A stretch of 56,854 nt of DNA, taken from Candidatus Zhuqueibacterota bacterium. GTDB lineage: Bacteria > Zhuqueibacterota > QNDG01 > JABMRT01. The stretch spans positions 1-56,854 of the forward strand of contig JABMRT010000107.1 of the NCBI GenBank assembly GCA_013202295.1, in the 5' to 3' direction. Both the position numbers and the translations under genes were made by a program. Positions 1 to 7,325 of the stretch are shown one piece after another. The notes beneath the pieces are model-generated. The model was given only the letters and a program-made list of their open reading frames with translations, made no database searches and was not told the DNA's origin. Each line of letters begins with the position of its first letter. Positions within the stretch are counted from its first letter, which is position 1.

Positions 1-189
1 ATCTTGCACTGCCTCCGGTCGTCATTCAATAAATTTGGAAAAAGAAATTTAATTAATTTTTTGACTCTTTTCAAGGTATTTAATGTGGATTAAATATAAT
101 TCCATTTTAAATTTGCTGAAATGGATTAGAGTTTTGCTTTTTCCTGAAAAACTGTTATTTTGAAGGGATTTCAAACCGGAAAGAACACA

Positions 190-825
190 ATGCTCATCAT
201 CAATCCCAGTTTTACACGACATCTTGCTCCTTGGACCATTTGGAAGGGTGACTCAAAAAACAGAACGGTTTATCTGACTTTTGACGACGGACCCCATCCT
301 CAATATACACCTGAAGTACTAAAAATATTAAAGGACTATGATGCAACCGCTGCCTTTTTTCTGACTGGAGAAAATATCGTACGTCATCCTGGATTGGTTG
401 AGCGCATTCACTCGGAAGGGCACGTGATCGGAAATCATGGATTCTCGCACATGAATCTCGCGTTTAAAAAGCGTCAGGTTGTTTTTGGTGAAATTGAAAG
501 GACAGATCAGGCGATCCGCCAGATCACCGGATCGCCAAGCCGATTCTTCCGCCCTCCGTACGGCCGGTTTGACTTCCGTTTCAGAAAATACATGAAGCAG
601 TTTGATTATCGATTGGTAAACTGGAGTCTGCTTACTGAGGATTTTCGTGAACATCCTCCGGAGTTTCTACTCAAAAGGGTGATGGCTCATGTACATCCCG
701 GAGCAATCATTCTCATGCATGACGGTTTGCCCACCACACCGATCCTCATTCAAATCCTGCCAGAAATATTGAACTCCTTGAAAAAGAAACATTATCGATT
801 TGTATCATTGATGGAACTGGAATAA
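190..825 (+). CDS. Polysaccharide deacetylase (NodB domain, carbohydrate esterase 4)
   Basis: This 211-residue protein should remove acetyl groups from N-acetylated sugars in peptidoglycan or another polysaccharide, using a divalent metal. All NodB motifs are visible: TFDDGP (D32, D33), a metal-binding H-x3-H pair (H83, H87), RPPYG at 121-125, W145 followed by D151, and the late H177-D178. It is little more than the catalytic domain, with no signal peptide or extra binding module, so its location is unclear. The ATG at 190 follows GGAAAG; an in-frame TTG at 160 would add ten residues but is less likely. It is the only plus-strand gene in the first 46 kb and faces a leftward gene pair. The family is clear; the substrate is not visible. 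Confidence 0.93.
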   Translation: MLIINPSFTRHLAPWTIWKGDSKNRTVYLTFDDGPHPQYTPEVLKILKDYDATAAFFLTGENIVRHPGLVERIHSEGHVIGNHGFSHMNLAFKKRQVVFGEIERTDQAIRQITGSPSRFFRPPYGRFDFRFRKYMKQFDYRLVNWSLLTEDFREHPPEFLLKRVMAHVHPGAIILMHDGLPTTPILIQILPEILNSLKKKHYRFVSLMELE

Positions 826-999
826 GTATTTTCTTGGTTAATTTCTGAAAGTTGAAATAATTACAACTCTATTTTAAAATGATTCATTATTTAAACATGC
901 GACAAATTGATGAAATCCTGAAAACATGGACGGATCGGATTTGCCTTTTCGAGCATTGATAATGCTTAAATGTAATACTAATCCAGAGGGGGTGGATTT

Positions 1000-1027
1000 C
1001 TTTCCGGGATTTTTTTTATCCGGAAAG
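1000..1027. repeat. Inverted repeat in the 826-1190 gap
   Basis: CTTTCCGG (1000-1007) and CCGGAAAG (1020-1027) form a perfect 8-bp stem around a T-rich 12-base loop. It sits between converging genes, but no T-run follows either arm, so it is not a standard terminator. It may belong to the same repeat unit as the palindrome at 1118-1142. Confidence 0.4.
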
Positions 1028-1117
1028 TCCTGACGTGAGGAAGGGTGGATGGATTTGCCCACTCGCAATAAAATTAAATTTATTTGAGCGCATTCGAAAA
1101 GGCATGTTTCTTTTGGT

Positions 1118-1142
1118 ACTTTTCTTTGCGCCAAAGAAAAGT
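1118..1142. repeat. Perfect 11-bp palindrome, probable dispersed REP-like element
   Basis: ACTTTTCTTTG (1118-1128), a CGC loop, and CAAAGAAAAGT (1132-1142) form a perfect hairpin. It lies in the 365-bp gap between the converging deacetylase and Nudix genes. I recall very similar sequences as dispersed repeats in unrelated bacterial genomes, where they give rise to spurious small-protein annotations; that is memory, not a search. No T-run follows on either strand, so it is unlikely to be an intrinsic terminator. No credible gene was seen in this gap. Confidence 0.55.
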
Positions 1143-1190
1143 GCATCAGCTATGAGAATATTGGCTGCTTACATTTAACTTGTGGTGATC

Positions 1191-1742
1191 TTACAATCCC
1201 AGCCATTTTTCCGCTAAAATTGCACTCAGAATCGTCTTTGAATCCACAATTTCATTTTGCAGGACGAGGTTTTGTAATTCTGTAAACGACATTTGGACCG
1301 GCTCAAGATGCTCTGTATTATCAAGAGAGATCTGACCCGTTTGTTCAAAATCCGTAGCGACAAACAGTGTGATCCACCCGGTGGAATACCCTTCCGCATG
1401 TGCGTAATGGAGGAGCCGTTGGAGTTTCTTTGGGCGGTATCCGGTTTCTTCCTCACACTCTCTCTTCGCCGCACTCTCTTCATCCTCACCGTCATCCAGC
1501 AAACCAGCGGGGATTTCAAGAATTGTTTTCTGAATCGCGGGTCGGTATTGACGCACAAGAACAACGTCCCCACTGGAAAGAATTGGGAGAACTGCAACAG
1601 CGTTTCTAACATGCACGATTTCACGCACCGCTTCGCGACCATCGGGCAGGCGAAGAAATTGTTTTTCCACATCCATATAACTGCCCGAATATATTTTCTC
1701 AAGTTTTTGAATGGTTTCAGTTAAATCCGTTTTCTCTTCCAT
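1191..1742 (-). CDS. Nudix hydrolase, ADP-ribose pyrophosphatase-like
   Basis: This 183-residue Nudix protein probably cleaves ADP-ribose or a similar nucleoside diphosphate derivative. The 23-residue Nudix box is canonical and runs from G80 to Y102 (G-x5-E-x7-RE-x-EE-x-G), with the metal-binding glutamates in RECEEETG. The upstream EIPAG and VRQYRP segments are typical of the ADP-ribose pyrophosphatase branch. The ATG at 1742 follows an AGGAAG ribosome site; reading further upstream would run into the radical SAM gene, whose stop lies 16 bp away. The two genes are probably co-transcribed. The exact substrate is an inference from subfamily resemblance. Confidence 0.92.
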   Translation of the reverse strand: MEEKTDLTETIQKLEKIYSGSYMDVEKQFLRLPDGREAVREIVHVRNAVAVLPILSSGDVVLVRQYRPAIQKTILEIPAGLLDDGEDEESAAKRECEEETGYRPKKLQRLLHYAHAEGYSTGWITLFVATDFEQTGQISLDNTEHLEPVQMSFTELQNLVLQNEIVDSKTILSAILAEKWLGL

Positions 1743-1758
1743 TGCTACCAACTTCCTG

Positions 1759-2763
1759 TTAATCGAGCTCGCTGTAAAAACCGATCGGTGCCAGCTCCAT
1801 GAATTGGGTTTTTTTATCGACCAGATATCGCCTGATATCGAGGCACAAGTGACATTTTGCAATATAGCCGAGGGGATTTTCAATATATCCATATTCCTGA
1901 GCGGCCCAATTGTAAAGCGCTTCTACACCGCCTTGTGCTAGATTTTCAAGAATTGGATAAGGAGTCAAATCCAATCCATTATAAATAGTATGGAGTTGAC
2001 GTGCATCGCCCAGTGAGAGTCCCGCACAAAGTCCGGCAATATAATTGGCTTCAGGATCAATGCGTATATGATGCGGACTGGATAATTCCTTGGCGCAAGT
2101 TTCCCCGAAATAATGACTGGCCGGTTGATGCGTGAAAAGCCGAGCCAGGCGAATCGCCGCTCGCCCTCCAGGGATCAGAGAATAGCTATATACCATTTCA
2201 GAAACAACATGCTCCTCACCCAACTCATCAAGATATTCGTCAAATGGAACCGTGATTTTCGGATCCAGAGTCTGAAACTGATCGTAATAATTATTTGTGT
2301 AGATAAACACCCGGTCGGGACCGAACACCTCACGGCCAATCCGGATGGCGCGATTCACACGATCCATGGGGATGAATTCAAGATGAAAGGGCGAAGCGCT
2401 CACCAGCAATCCCCGTAATCCGGCATTCTGCATCCGTTTGAGGATACGTCTGGTCTTTTGATCCTCCCATGCCCAGAAGCCGTTGGTCTCCACATAGTCG
2501 AGCGGCACTTCGATTTCATCCATTTTTCGGATCGTAAACTCAAGAAGATCAAGATTGAGAAACGGCTCTCCCCCGCCAATGTGCATACCGGTTAAAAACT
2601 GACTATGCTGCTTGATTTGCTCAAGAATGAGAATGAGATTTTCTTCTGTCATCCATTCATTACGGGAGGGTGAACTCGCGTAAATACAATGGGCGCATCG
2701 GTTCGGGCATTGATAGGTCAGATGTATCCCACCGGAAGAAACCGGGGATATTTCAAAGCTCAT
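1759..2763 (-). CDS. Radical SAM protein with extra C-terminal cysteines
   Basis: This is a 334-residue radical S-adenosylmethionine enzyme. C19, C23 and C26 form the CxxxCxxC site for the SAM-binding [4Fe-4S] cluster, and GGGEP further on is the SAM-contact motif. The C-terminal third carries more cysteines, including a CAKEL segment, GLCAGL and CHLC, which suggests an auxiliary Fe-S cluster as in SPASM or Twitch proteins. Such enzymes often modify peptides or act on small molecules; no substrate peptide is seen nearby. It starts at an ATG with a weak GTGAG site and is followed 16 bp later by the Nudix gene. The reaction cannot be read from the sequence. Confidence 0.85.
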   Translation of the reverse strand: MSFEISPVSSGGIHLTYQCPNRCAHCIYASSPSRNEWMTEENLILILEQIKQHSQFLTGMHIGGGEPFLNLDLLEFTIRKMDEIEVPLDYVETNGFWAWEDQKTRRILKRMQNAGLRGLLVSASPFHLEFIPMDRVNRAIRIGREVFGPDRVFIYTNNYYDQFQTLDPKITVPFDEYLDELGEEHVVSEMVYSYSLIPGGRAAIRLARLFTHQPASHYFGETCAKELSSPHHIRIDPEANYIAGLCAGLSLGDARQLHTIYNGLDLTPYPILENLAQGGVEALYNWAAQEYGYIENPLGYIAKCHLCLDIRRYLVDKKTQFMELAPIGFYSELD

Positions 2764-2831
2764 GGATACTCACATTCCAATTATTGGACAATCAAGATAA
2801 TAGATTTGATAACGAATTGCAAGAAACAAAA

Positions 2832-2855
2832 AAGGCCGGCGATTGAGCCGGCCTT
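2832..2855 (-). terminator. Rho-independent terminator of the lipoprotein gene
   Basis: AAGGCCGGC (2832-2840) and GCCGGCCTT (2847-2855) form a perfect 9-bp GC-rich stem with a 6-base loop. Read on the minus strand it is followed by TTTTTGTTTCTT. It lies 23 bp past the stop of the gene at 2879-3892, which it should terminate. Confidence 0.9.
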
Positions 2856-2878
2856 AAGATGAAATTATTTTTGTTCGA

Positions 2879-3892
2879 TCAATTGCCGAGAGTCAGAGTG
2901 CCACGAACTGAACTGATCAGTGTCACATTCACAGCGGCTTCACTGGAAATATACAAATTTGCTTCTACCGATGAAACACTTCCGTTTGAAAGAGCTGTGA
3001 GTGTCTCGTCCAAATATGACTGGTTTACCATATAATCACTTTTATTGGCTTCAGCCATTATATATGTAGCACCTGCTGCTATACCTTCTTTTGAGGCCAC
3101 TACATGATTTGCGGGGGGATAGAGGCCGCCTGTATCGCCCAAATAGATTTTAAATGTCGTAACAGCAGATCCATTAACCATGACAGAGCCATCAATGTAA
3201 CCCCCATCAAGTTGTGCATTCTCAGAAGCATATTTTTCCAATGAATCAGAAGTAAAAGATTCCGTCTGGATGAATACCGCACCGATATCCAATATAAAGG
3301 ATGTGACCGTTACATTATCTGCACCATCAGCAATTACAGCATAAACAGTATAGGTTCCTTGTCCCTGATTGGCAGAGAAGAAATCCTTAAAATTACTTAC
3401 AACAACGGCATCTGTCTGATTGAGCCCATTGACACCATCGGTCAAAGATTCATCAATGGAATTGCTACCTGCAGCTAAATCCTCTGAAAAGATCAAAGAA
3501 GCACCGCCTGTAACCGGATCGGACAAACTTGGCTCAGTTGAAAAATAGAATGTGATTGTTTCCACTGTAGCCGATTCATTTAATATCTCAGCCTCGATGG
3601 TCACACTGCCAAAGTCAAGAGCGAAGAGGAGTTTACGTGTGTCATCTACGGTAAAATTAGCCGATCCAAAACCGGACGCTTTCGCTACCTTCGCACTGGA
3701 ATTACTTACAGTTAAATTTGAAGCGACATTCACCTGGGTAACCGGTTCATTGTACGTACCATTGAAAAGTGGTTCATTCATATCCACTTCAACGTTTAAA
3801 GCATCTTCCAACAAATTTTCACATCCTAATACACCAATCAACAATACTGCAATCACAGCCAATAGCCAATAATGCTTTGTCCCCTGAAACAT
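2879..3892 (-). CDS. Predicted outer-envelope lipoprotein of unknown function
   Basis: This 337-residue protein starts at an ATG at 3892 with a strong GGAGG site 6 bp upstream. Its first 22 residues are a lipoprotein signal: hydrophobic core LLAVIAVLLIGVLG followed by C. The mature part is rich in Ser, Thr, Val, Asn and Asp and poor in Cys, as expected for secreted beta-sandwich proteins. It contains a stretch (FALDFGSVTIEAEI onward) that looks like an immunoglobulin-like or jelly-roll fold. I do not recognise a named family. It is a single-gene unit with its own terminator at 2832-2855 and a 250-bp leader region upstream. Confidence 0.8.
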   Translation of the reverse strand: MFQGTKHYWLLAVIAVLLIGVLGCENLLEDALNVEVDMNEPLFNGTYNEPVTQVNVASNLTVSNSSAKVAKASGFGSANFTVDDTRKLLFALDFGSVTIEAEILNESATVETITFYFSTEPSLSDPVTGGASLIFSEDLAAGSNSIDESLTDGVNGLNQTDAVVVSNFKDFFSANQGQGTYTVYAVIADGADNVTVTSFILDIGAVFIQTESFTSDSLEKYASENAQLDGGYIDGSVMVNGSAVTTFKIYLGDTGGLYPPANHVVASKEGIAAGATYIMAEANKSDYMVNQSYLDETLTALSNGSVSSVEANLYISSEAAVNVTLISSVRGTLTLGN

Positions 3893-4048
3893 TGTACACC
3901 TCCATGATAAATGCAAAACCAATATGAAGTTCGCAAAGATTATACCTGAATTGTCTTGAACTCAAATATAGGCATCTTTTTTCAATTTACTATCTAATTT
4001 AACGCTGGAATGGAAAAAAGTTCCGTATATGAGAAAATTAATTAAAAA

Positions 4049-4078
4049 AAAGCCGTCCTGAATATTCTGGACGGCTTT
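4049..4078 (-). terminator. Rho-independent terminator of the ECF sigma operon
   Basis: AAAGCCGTCC (4049-4058) pairs perfectly with GGACGGCTTT (4069-4078). On the minus strand the hairpin is followed by a run of eight Ts. It lies 67 bp beyond the DUF4252 stop at 4145, the last gene of the three-gene operon. Confidence 0.92.
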
Positions 4079-4144
4079 GCAAAACAGCGACTTCCATATT
4101 GAAACGAACCAATCATAAAATCATATTAAAATTGGATATAAAAT

Positions 4145-4711
4145 CTACTCATCGTCATCCATGACGTGTTTCAGACTATCAAGCGCTGAACCCTTGATAC
4201 CAATATCCATATCTTTGAGTTGATTAAAATCGATATTTCCTACAATGTTCACAAAAGAAGCTTCATTGCCCGGCTCAAGACTCATGATAAACAGTCCCAA
4301 TGATTTCTTCTTGTCTTTGGAATATTTGATACTTACGTTCGTAAATTCACCCCCGGAACGTGATCTGACAAGCGGGCTCCATTTCTCACGTTTAAGTTTC
4401 TTGTCCAGCTTAATCATCTTTTTGCGGATATCCCCTGAAATCAGAGAATCCACGTCAAAGGTCTTTACTGTAATATTCAGAAATCCACCGAAGGCGTCTT
4501 CAGGGACATCCTCATCACTAAACATATTAACCATTTGCAATATTTCTGGACCGATGGAAACTTCAGTCACATTGAGTGCATCATCAGGAATGTCAATATC
4601 GTCAAGGTTGACATATCCCGGATGATTAATAACATCAAAATCCTGTGTGATGCCTGTTATCGCAAATAAAATAACCAGGGCTGCTGTTGTAACTAAGATG
4701 TGTGATTTCAT
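4145..4711 (-). CDS. DUF4252 family protein, exported
   Basis: This 188-residue protein begins with a signal peptide (MKSHILVTTAALVILFAITGI) and carries DUF4252 hallmarks: an N-terminal HPGYVNLDD segment, a central WSPLVRSRSGGE, and a VNIVGNIDFNQL segment near residue 155. DUF4252 proteins are commonly found beside ECF sigma factors in Bacteroidota relatives; their biochemical role is unknown to me. Its ATG overlaps the stop of the upstream anti-sigma-like gene (ATGA) and has an excellent AGGAGG site, so the two are translationally coupled. The acidic tail (MDDDE) is unusual. It could act as an extracytoplasmic stress reporter or target of this sigma factor; that is inference. Confidence 0.88.
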   Translation of the reverse strand: MKSHILVTTAALVILFAITGITQDFDVINHPGYVNLDDIDIPDDALNVTEVSIGPEILQMVNMFSDEDVPEDAFGGFLNITVKTFDVDSLISGDIRKKMIKLDKKLKREKWSPLVRSRSGGEFTNVSIKYSKDKKKSLGLFIMSLEPGNEASFVNIVGNIDFNQLKDMDIGIKGSALDSLKHVMDDDE

Positions 4712-5238
4712 GATTCGCCTCCTTTGAATATTGGCACGGTCTTCGTTAATGCATTTCTTAGAGTTTTTGGCAGTTCATTAATGACTGCTTCACTTATCGC
4801 TTTCTTTTCTGATTTGTTGAGGAGTTGTGACGTGTACGCCAGACTCCATTTCAATTGATCCTTCGCCTGTTGCACTTCGGCTTCTGATACTGTTGTCTGT
4901 AAAGACTGTTCAACCTTATGTTTTGGACTCATCAGTAAGACCAGAACTGCGATGGCTGCTGCTCCCGCAAAGCCTGTGCTGATCTTCCATTGGATTGGAA
5001 AATCGAAAAGGCTGCGTATGGATTGCTTTTCCTGTTTCACCGTCATCCGAAGAATTTCATGGGTGACATTTTTCGGACATTTGTGTTTCGGCAAGGCACT
5101 AAAATTGTTGCGGAGAATGCGCTCTTCCGCCAAATCGAAATCATCCATGTCTTGCACTTCAGTTAATGGATTGGGTGCCTTCTTGTTAAACACTTTCGAT
5201 AGGAAATGTCCGATTGATTTGTTTCTTCGCATTTCCAT
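4708..5238 (-). CDS. Probable anti-sigma factor, single-pass membrane protein
   Basis: This 176-residue protein has a charged N-terminal half, one membrane segment at about residues 86-103 (STGFAGAAAIAVLVLLM), and a charged C-terminal region outside. Its position 1 bp after the ECF sigma stop and its topology argue for an anti-sigma role, with the N-terminal half holding the sigma factor in the cytoplasm. It lacks the HxxxCxxC zinc motif of classical ZAS-domain anti-sigmas, having one cysteine (C54) only. The start at 5238 is set by an AGGAG site 6 bp upstream. The role is inferred from context; the sequence itself is not a family I can name with certainty. Confidence 0.72.
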   Translation of the reverse strand: MEMRRNKSIGHFLSKVFNKKAPNPLTEVQDMDDFDLAEERILRNNFSALPKHKCPKNVTHEILRMTVKQEKQSIRSLFDFPIQWKISTGFAGAAAIAVLVLLMSPKHKVEQSLQTTVSEAEVQQAKDQLKWSLAYTSQLLNKSEKKAISEAVINELPKTLRNALTKTVPIFKGGES

Positions 5239-5239
5239 T

Positions 5240-5776
5240 CTAAACTCCTGCCAGATCTGGATATTGTTTCTTCAAAGTCACACTGAGCTGTTTTCGTCCC
5301 CGGTGTAATGCTGTTTTGACTGCAGAAAGGGACAATCCCATGATCTCACCAATTTCATAAAACTTATATCCTTGATAATAATGCAGCAACATCATACTCT
5401 GGGTTTTTTCTGGCAACTCTGAAACCGCGTTGAGAAGGTTCTGTTGTTTTTCATCCTGAGCGAACTGGTCTTCCGGCATATGCCAAGTTTCCGGATTCCG
5501 ATTCAATTGATATTCATTATCATCAATTGAACTCCAGTATTTTCGGTTCCCGGTCTTTTTCCTAAACATATCGATACAGTAATTATGCGCCACCCGCATG
5601 ATCCAGGCTTCCCGTTTTGACTGATCGATGTTGTCCCAATTTCGCCACACTTTAACAAATACCTCCTGAGTTACATCTTCTGCATCTTCTCGTTTTCGCA
5701 ACATATACAAGGCATAACTAAAAACACGGTCTTGGTGTTCTCGTAGAAAATTTTGATAGTCGCGTTTATTCATCAT
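5240..5776 (-). CDS. ECF-type RNA polymerase sigma factor (sigma-70 family)
   Basis: This 178-residue protein has the two-domain ECF layout. Region 2 is at about residues 8-75, with the AEDVTQEVFVKVWR segment that contacts core polymerase and WIMRVAHNYCIDMFRKK for the -10 element. Region 4 is at about 118-168, with the helix-turn-helix EIGEIMGLSLSAVKTALHRGR. It heads a three-gene operon (sigma, membrane anti-sigma, DUF4252) with a terminator at 4049-4078. The first of two adjacent ATGs follows AAGGTG. A candidate promoter of ECF type lies immediately upstream at 5787-5814 and suggests autoregulation. Confidence 0.95.
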   Translation of the reverse strand: MMNKRDYQNFLREHQDRVFSYALYMLRKREDAEDVTQEVFVKVWRNWDNIDQSKREAWIMRVAHNYCIDMFRKKTGNRKYWSSIDDNEYQLNRNPETWHMPEDQFAQDEKQQNLLNAVSELPEKTQSMMLLHYYQGYKFYEIGEIMGLSLSAVKTALHRGRKQLSVTLKKQYPDLAGV

Positions 5777-5786
5777 ACACCTTAAA

Positions 5787-5814
5787 TGACGGGTCTGCTT
5801 TTAAAAAGGTTACA
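5787..5814 (-). promoter_or_regulatory. Candidate ECF-type autoregulatory promoter
   Basis: On the minus strand the sequence reads TGTAACC (5814-5808), a TTTTTAAAA-containing spacer, then CGTCA (5791-5787). The AAC-type -35 and CGTC-type -10 with about 15-16 bp between them are the form used by many ECF sigma factors. It ends some 10 bp before the sigma gene start, so the leader would be very short. Confidence 0.45.
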
Positions 5815-5844
5815 AATAATTTAAAAATATTTTTAAATGGATTT

Positions 5845-6321
5845 TCAGATAGGAATGACATCCACTTCTCCGGATTCTATATCCCAAATGGCAACCGTGC
5901 GCCTGCCATTCAACCAACCTCCGCATTCTCCCGAATTGATCACCAAAGTCTTTCCGGTTTGGATATCGACCTCATGGGTATGGCCATAAATAATACAATC
6001 GTATTGTCCACTGGAATTTAAAGCATCCAGTTGATTCGGTTCGTGCATTAGCAGGATTTTTTTATGATTGAACGTGAACAAATGAGGGGCTCTGTGAATT
6101 TGGTTGGGAAATGCCTGTGACAAACCGAAACGCTCACCGTCATTATTCCCGAATACAGCAATCATATCCATCGAAAGATTTTTCAGCTGGCGGGACACGA
6201 ATGGAGAAATCAGGTCGCCCGCATGACAGACCAGAGAAACCTCGGCATCATTGAACACACTCACGGCTTTGCCAAGGGCACCCAGATTGTCATGACTGTC
6301 TGCAAGGATTCCGACTTTCAT
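5845..6321 (-). CDS. YfcE/MJ0936-type metallophosphodiesterase
   Basis: This 158-residue protein is a small calcineurin-like phosphoesterase that hydrolyses phosphodiesters with two bound metals. The metal ligands are all visible: D8 and H10 (ADSH), D36 (AGD), N59/N60 (GNND), H93 (LMHE), and H114 and H116 (GHTH). Its length equals the usual single domain. The start has a strong GGGGGAG site. It lies between the ECF operon and the DUF6599 gene, both leftward, with 91 bp to the latter. The physiological substrate is unknown. Confidence 0.93.
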   Translation of the reverse strand: MKVGILADSHDNLGALGKAVSVFNDAEVSLVCHAGDLISPFVSRQLKNLSMDMIAVFGNNDGERFGLSQAFPNQIHRAPHLFTFNHKKILLMHEPNQLDALNSSGQYDCIIYGHTHEVDIQTGKTLVINSGECGGWLNGRRTVAIWDIESGEVDVIPI

Positions 6322-6412
6322 GGGATATCTCCCCCTTGGATTGGGATCAAAATCAAAGGGATAGACAACTGCCTATCCCTTGGTAATTGGATCAAAGCAA
6401 TACGGATGATTA

Positions 6413-7312
6413 TCATTCAAGTTCGGTGAGTATCATTTCAATCAGAGTGTTACCCTGCTTCAAGTTCTGAAGCTCCCGCGCTCCCACGATATAACCATCC
6501 TTTTGGATCGCAATCAACGAGCCCTGATATTTGGTTTTCACAGAGAAGGAGGAGTATTCTGATTTTTTCATCTGCTCCGTCTTCGATCCTAAGTCGGAAT
6601 AGAACTTCTTCAATTGTTCAAAGCCGGAAACAGCTTGTTCTGCCGATTCAAATAGGATGACAAATCCAATCATCTCTTCACCATCAAGAACATATTGAGC
6701 CTCAACTCCTGCGGGAAGGAATGACTGATTCAACATCTCGCTAGCCGCGTATCGCAGTGATTGAGCCACCTGACCTTCGGTGGGAAGCATTTGAATCACA
6801 CCTGGAGCTTCTGCAGGTCCCGATATATTCTCAGCGATTTGAGTGGCGGCCAGAAGTCCCGTATGTTGGACAGATGCGATCACATCCCCAAAACTGATAT
6901 CCACAAAATAATTTCCCTTATAAAATTTTACGCCATAGTCGGAAATCATTCCCTCAACACCGATAGTGTCGAAATCATATCCTGGATATCGATAACTCGA
7001 ATACACGCCGAACGCGTTTTCATGACTGCCCATATCATAAATGGACGCAGTGAAAAATGAGTCTTCGGGACTTCCGGCATAATAAGTTATAATTGCCAGT
7101 TCCTGAAATCCATAGGCATGATACAGCTCAGCTTCGCCATTGATCAGTTCGTAAAGATTGTCGGGATTGTAATGATCGGGCGTACCCTCCCATTTCCATC
7201 CCTGCAAAACCTTGGAGGTGGGAAAAAGTAGATCCAAACCTTCAAGTGGCTGCTGGCATTGGGTTAAAAATAACAAGATAACTATTACAATTGGAAGTAT
7301 TTTTTTAAGCAT
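6413..7312 (-). CDS. DUF6599 family lipoprotein
   Basis: This 299-residue protein begins with a lipoprotein signal: a hydrophobic core (ILPIVIVILLFL) then TQC with C19 as the lipidation site. The mature part carries the YELINGEAELYHAYGF segment that marks DUF6599, followed by a repeated alpha/beta pattern; the second half (residues 160-299) seems to echo the first. The function of the family is unknown to me. It starts 13 bp after the stop of the Tat-exported Fe-S aldo/keto reductase, so the two are probably co-transcribed and both act outside the cytoplasm. Confidence 0.85.
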   Translation of the reverse strand: MLKKILPIVIVILLFLTQCQQPLEGLDLLFPTSKVLQGWKWEGTPDHYNPDNLYELINGEAELYHAYGFQELAIITYYAGSPEDSFFTASIYDMGSHENAFGVYSSYRYPGYDFDTIGVEGMISDYGVKFYKGNYFVDISFGDVIASVQHTGLLAATQIAENISGPAEAPGVIQMLPTEGQVAQSLRYAASEMLNQSFLPAGVEAQYVLDGEEMIGFVILFESAEQAVSGFEQLKKFYSDLGSKTEQMKKSEYSSFSVKTKYQGSLIAIQKDGYIVGARELQNLKQGNTLIEMILTELE

Positions 7313-7325
7313 GAGTCACTCCTTT

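Noticed and set aside
61-100. Sigma-70 promoter before the deacetylase (TTGACT at 61, TATAAT at 95)
   Set aside because: The boxes are 28 bp apart, too far for a normal promoter; the -10 alone is weak evidence in AT-rich DNA.
1118-1142. Bidirectional terminator for the converging genes
   Set aside because: The stem is followed by no T-run on either strand and is AT-rich; a repeat element is the better reading.
6402-6418. Second Fur-like sequence (ATGATTATCAT) near the phosphodiesterase gene
   Set aside because: It overlaps the end of the DUF6599 coding region, is about 85 bp from the next start, and matches less of the consensus.
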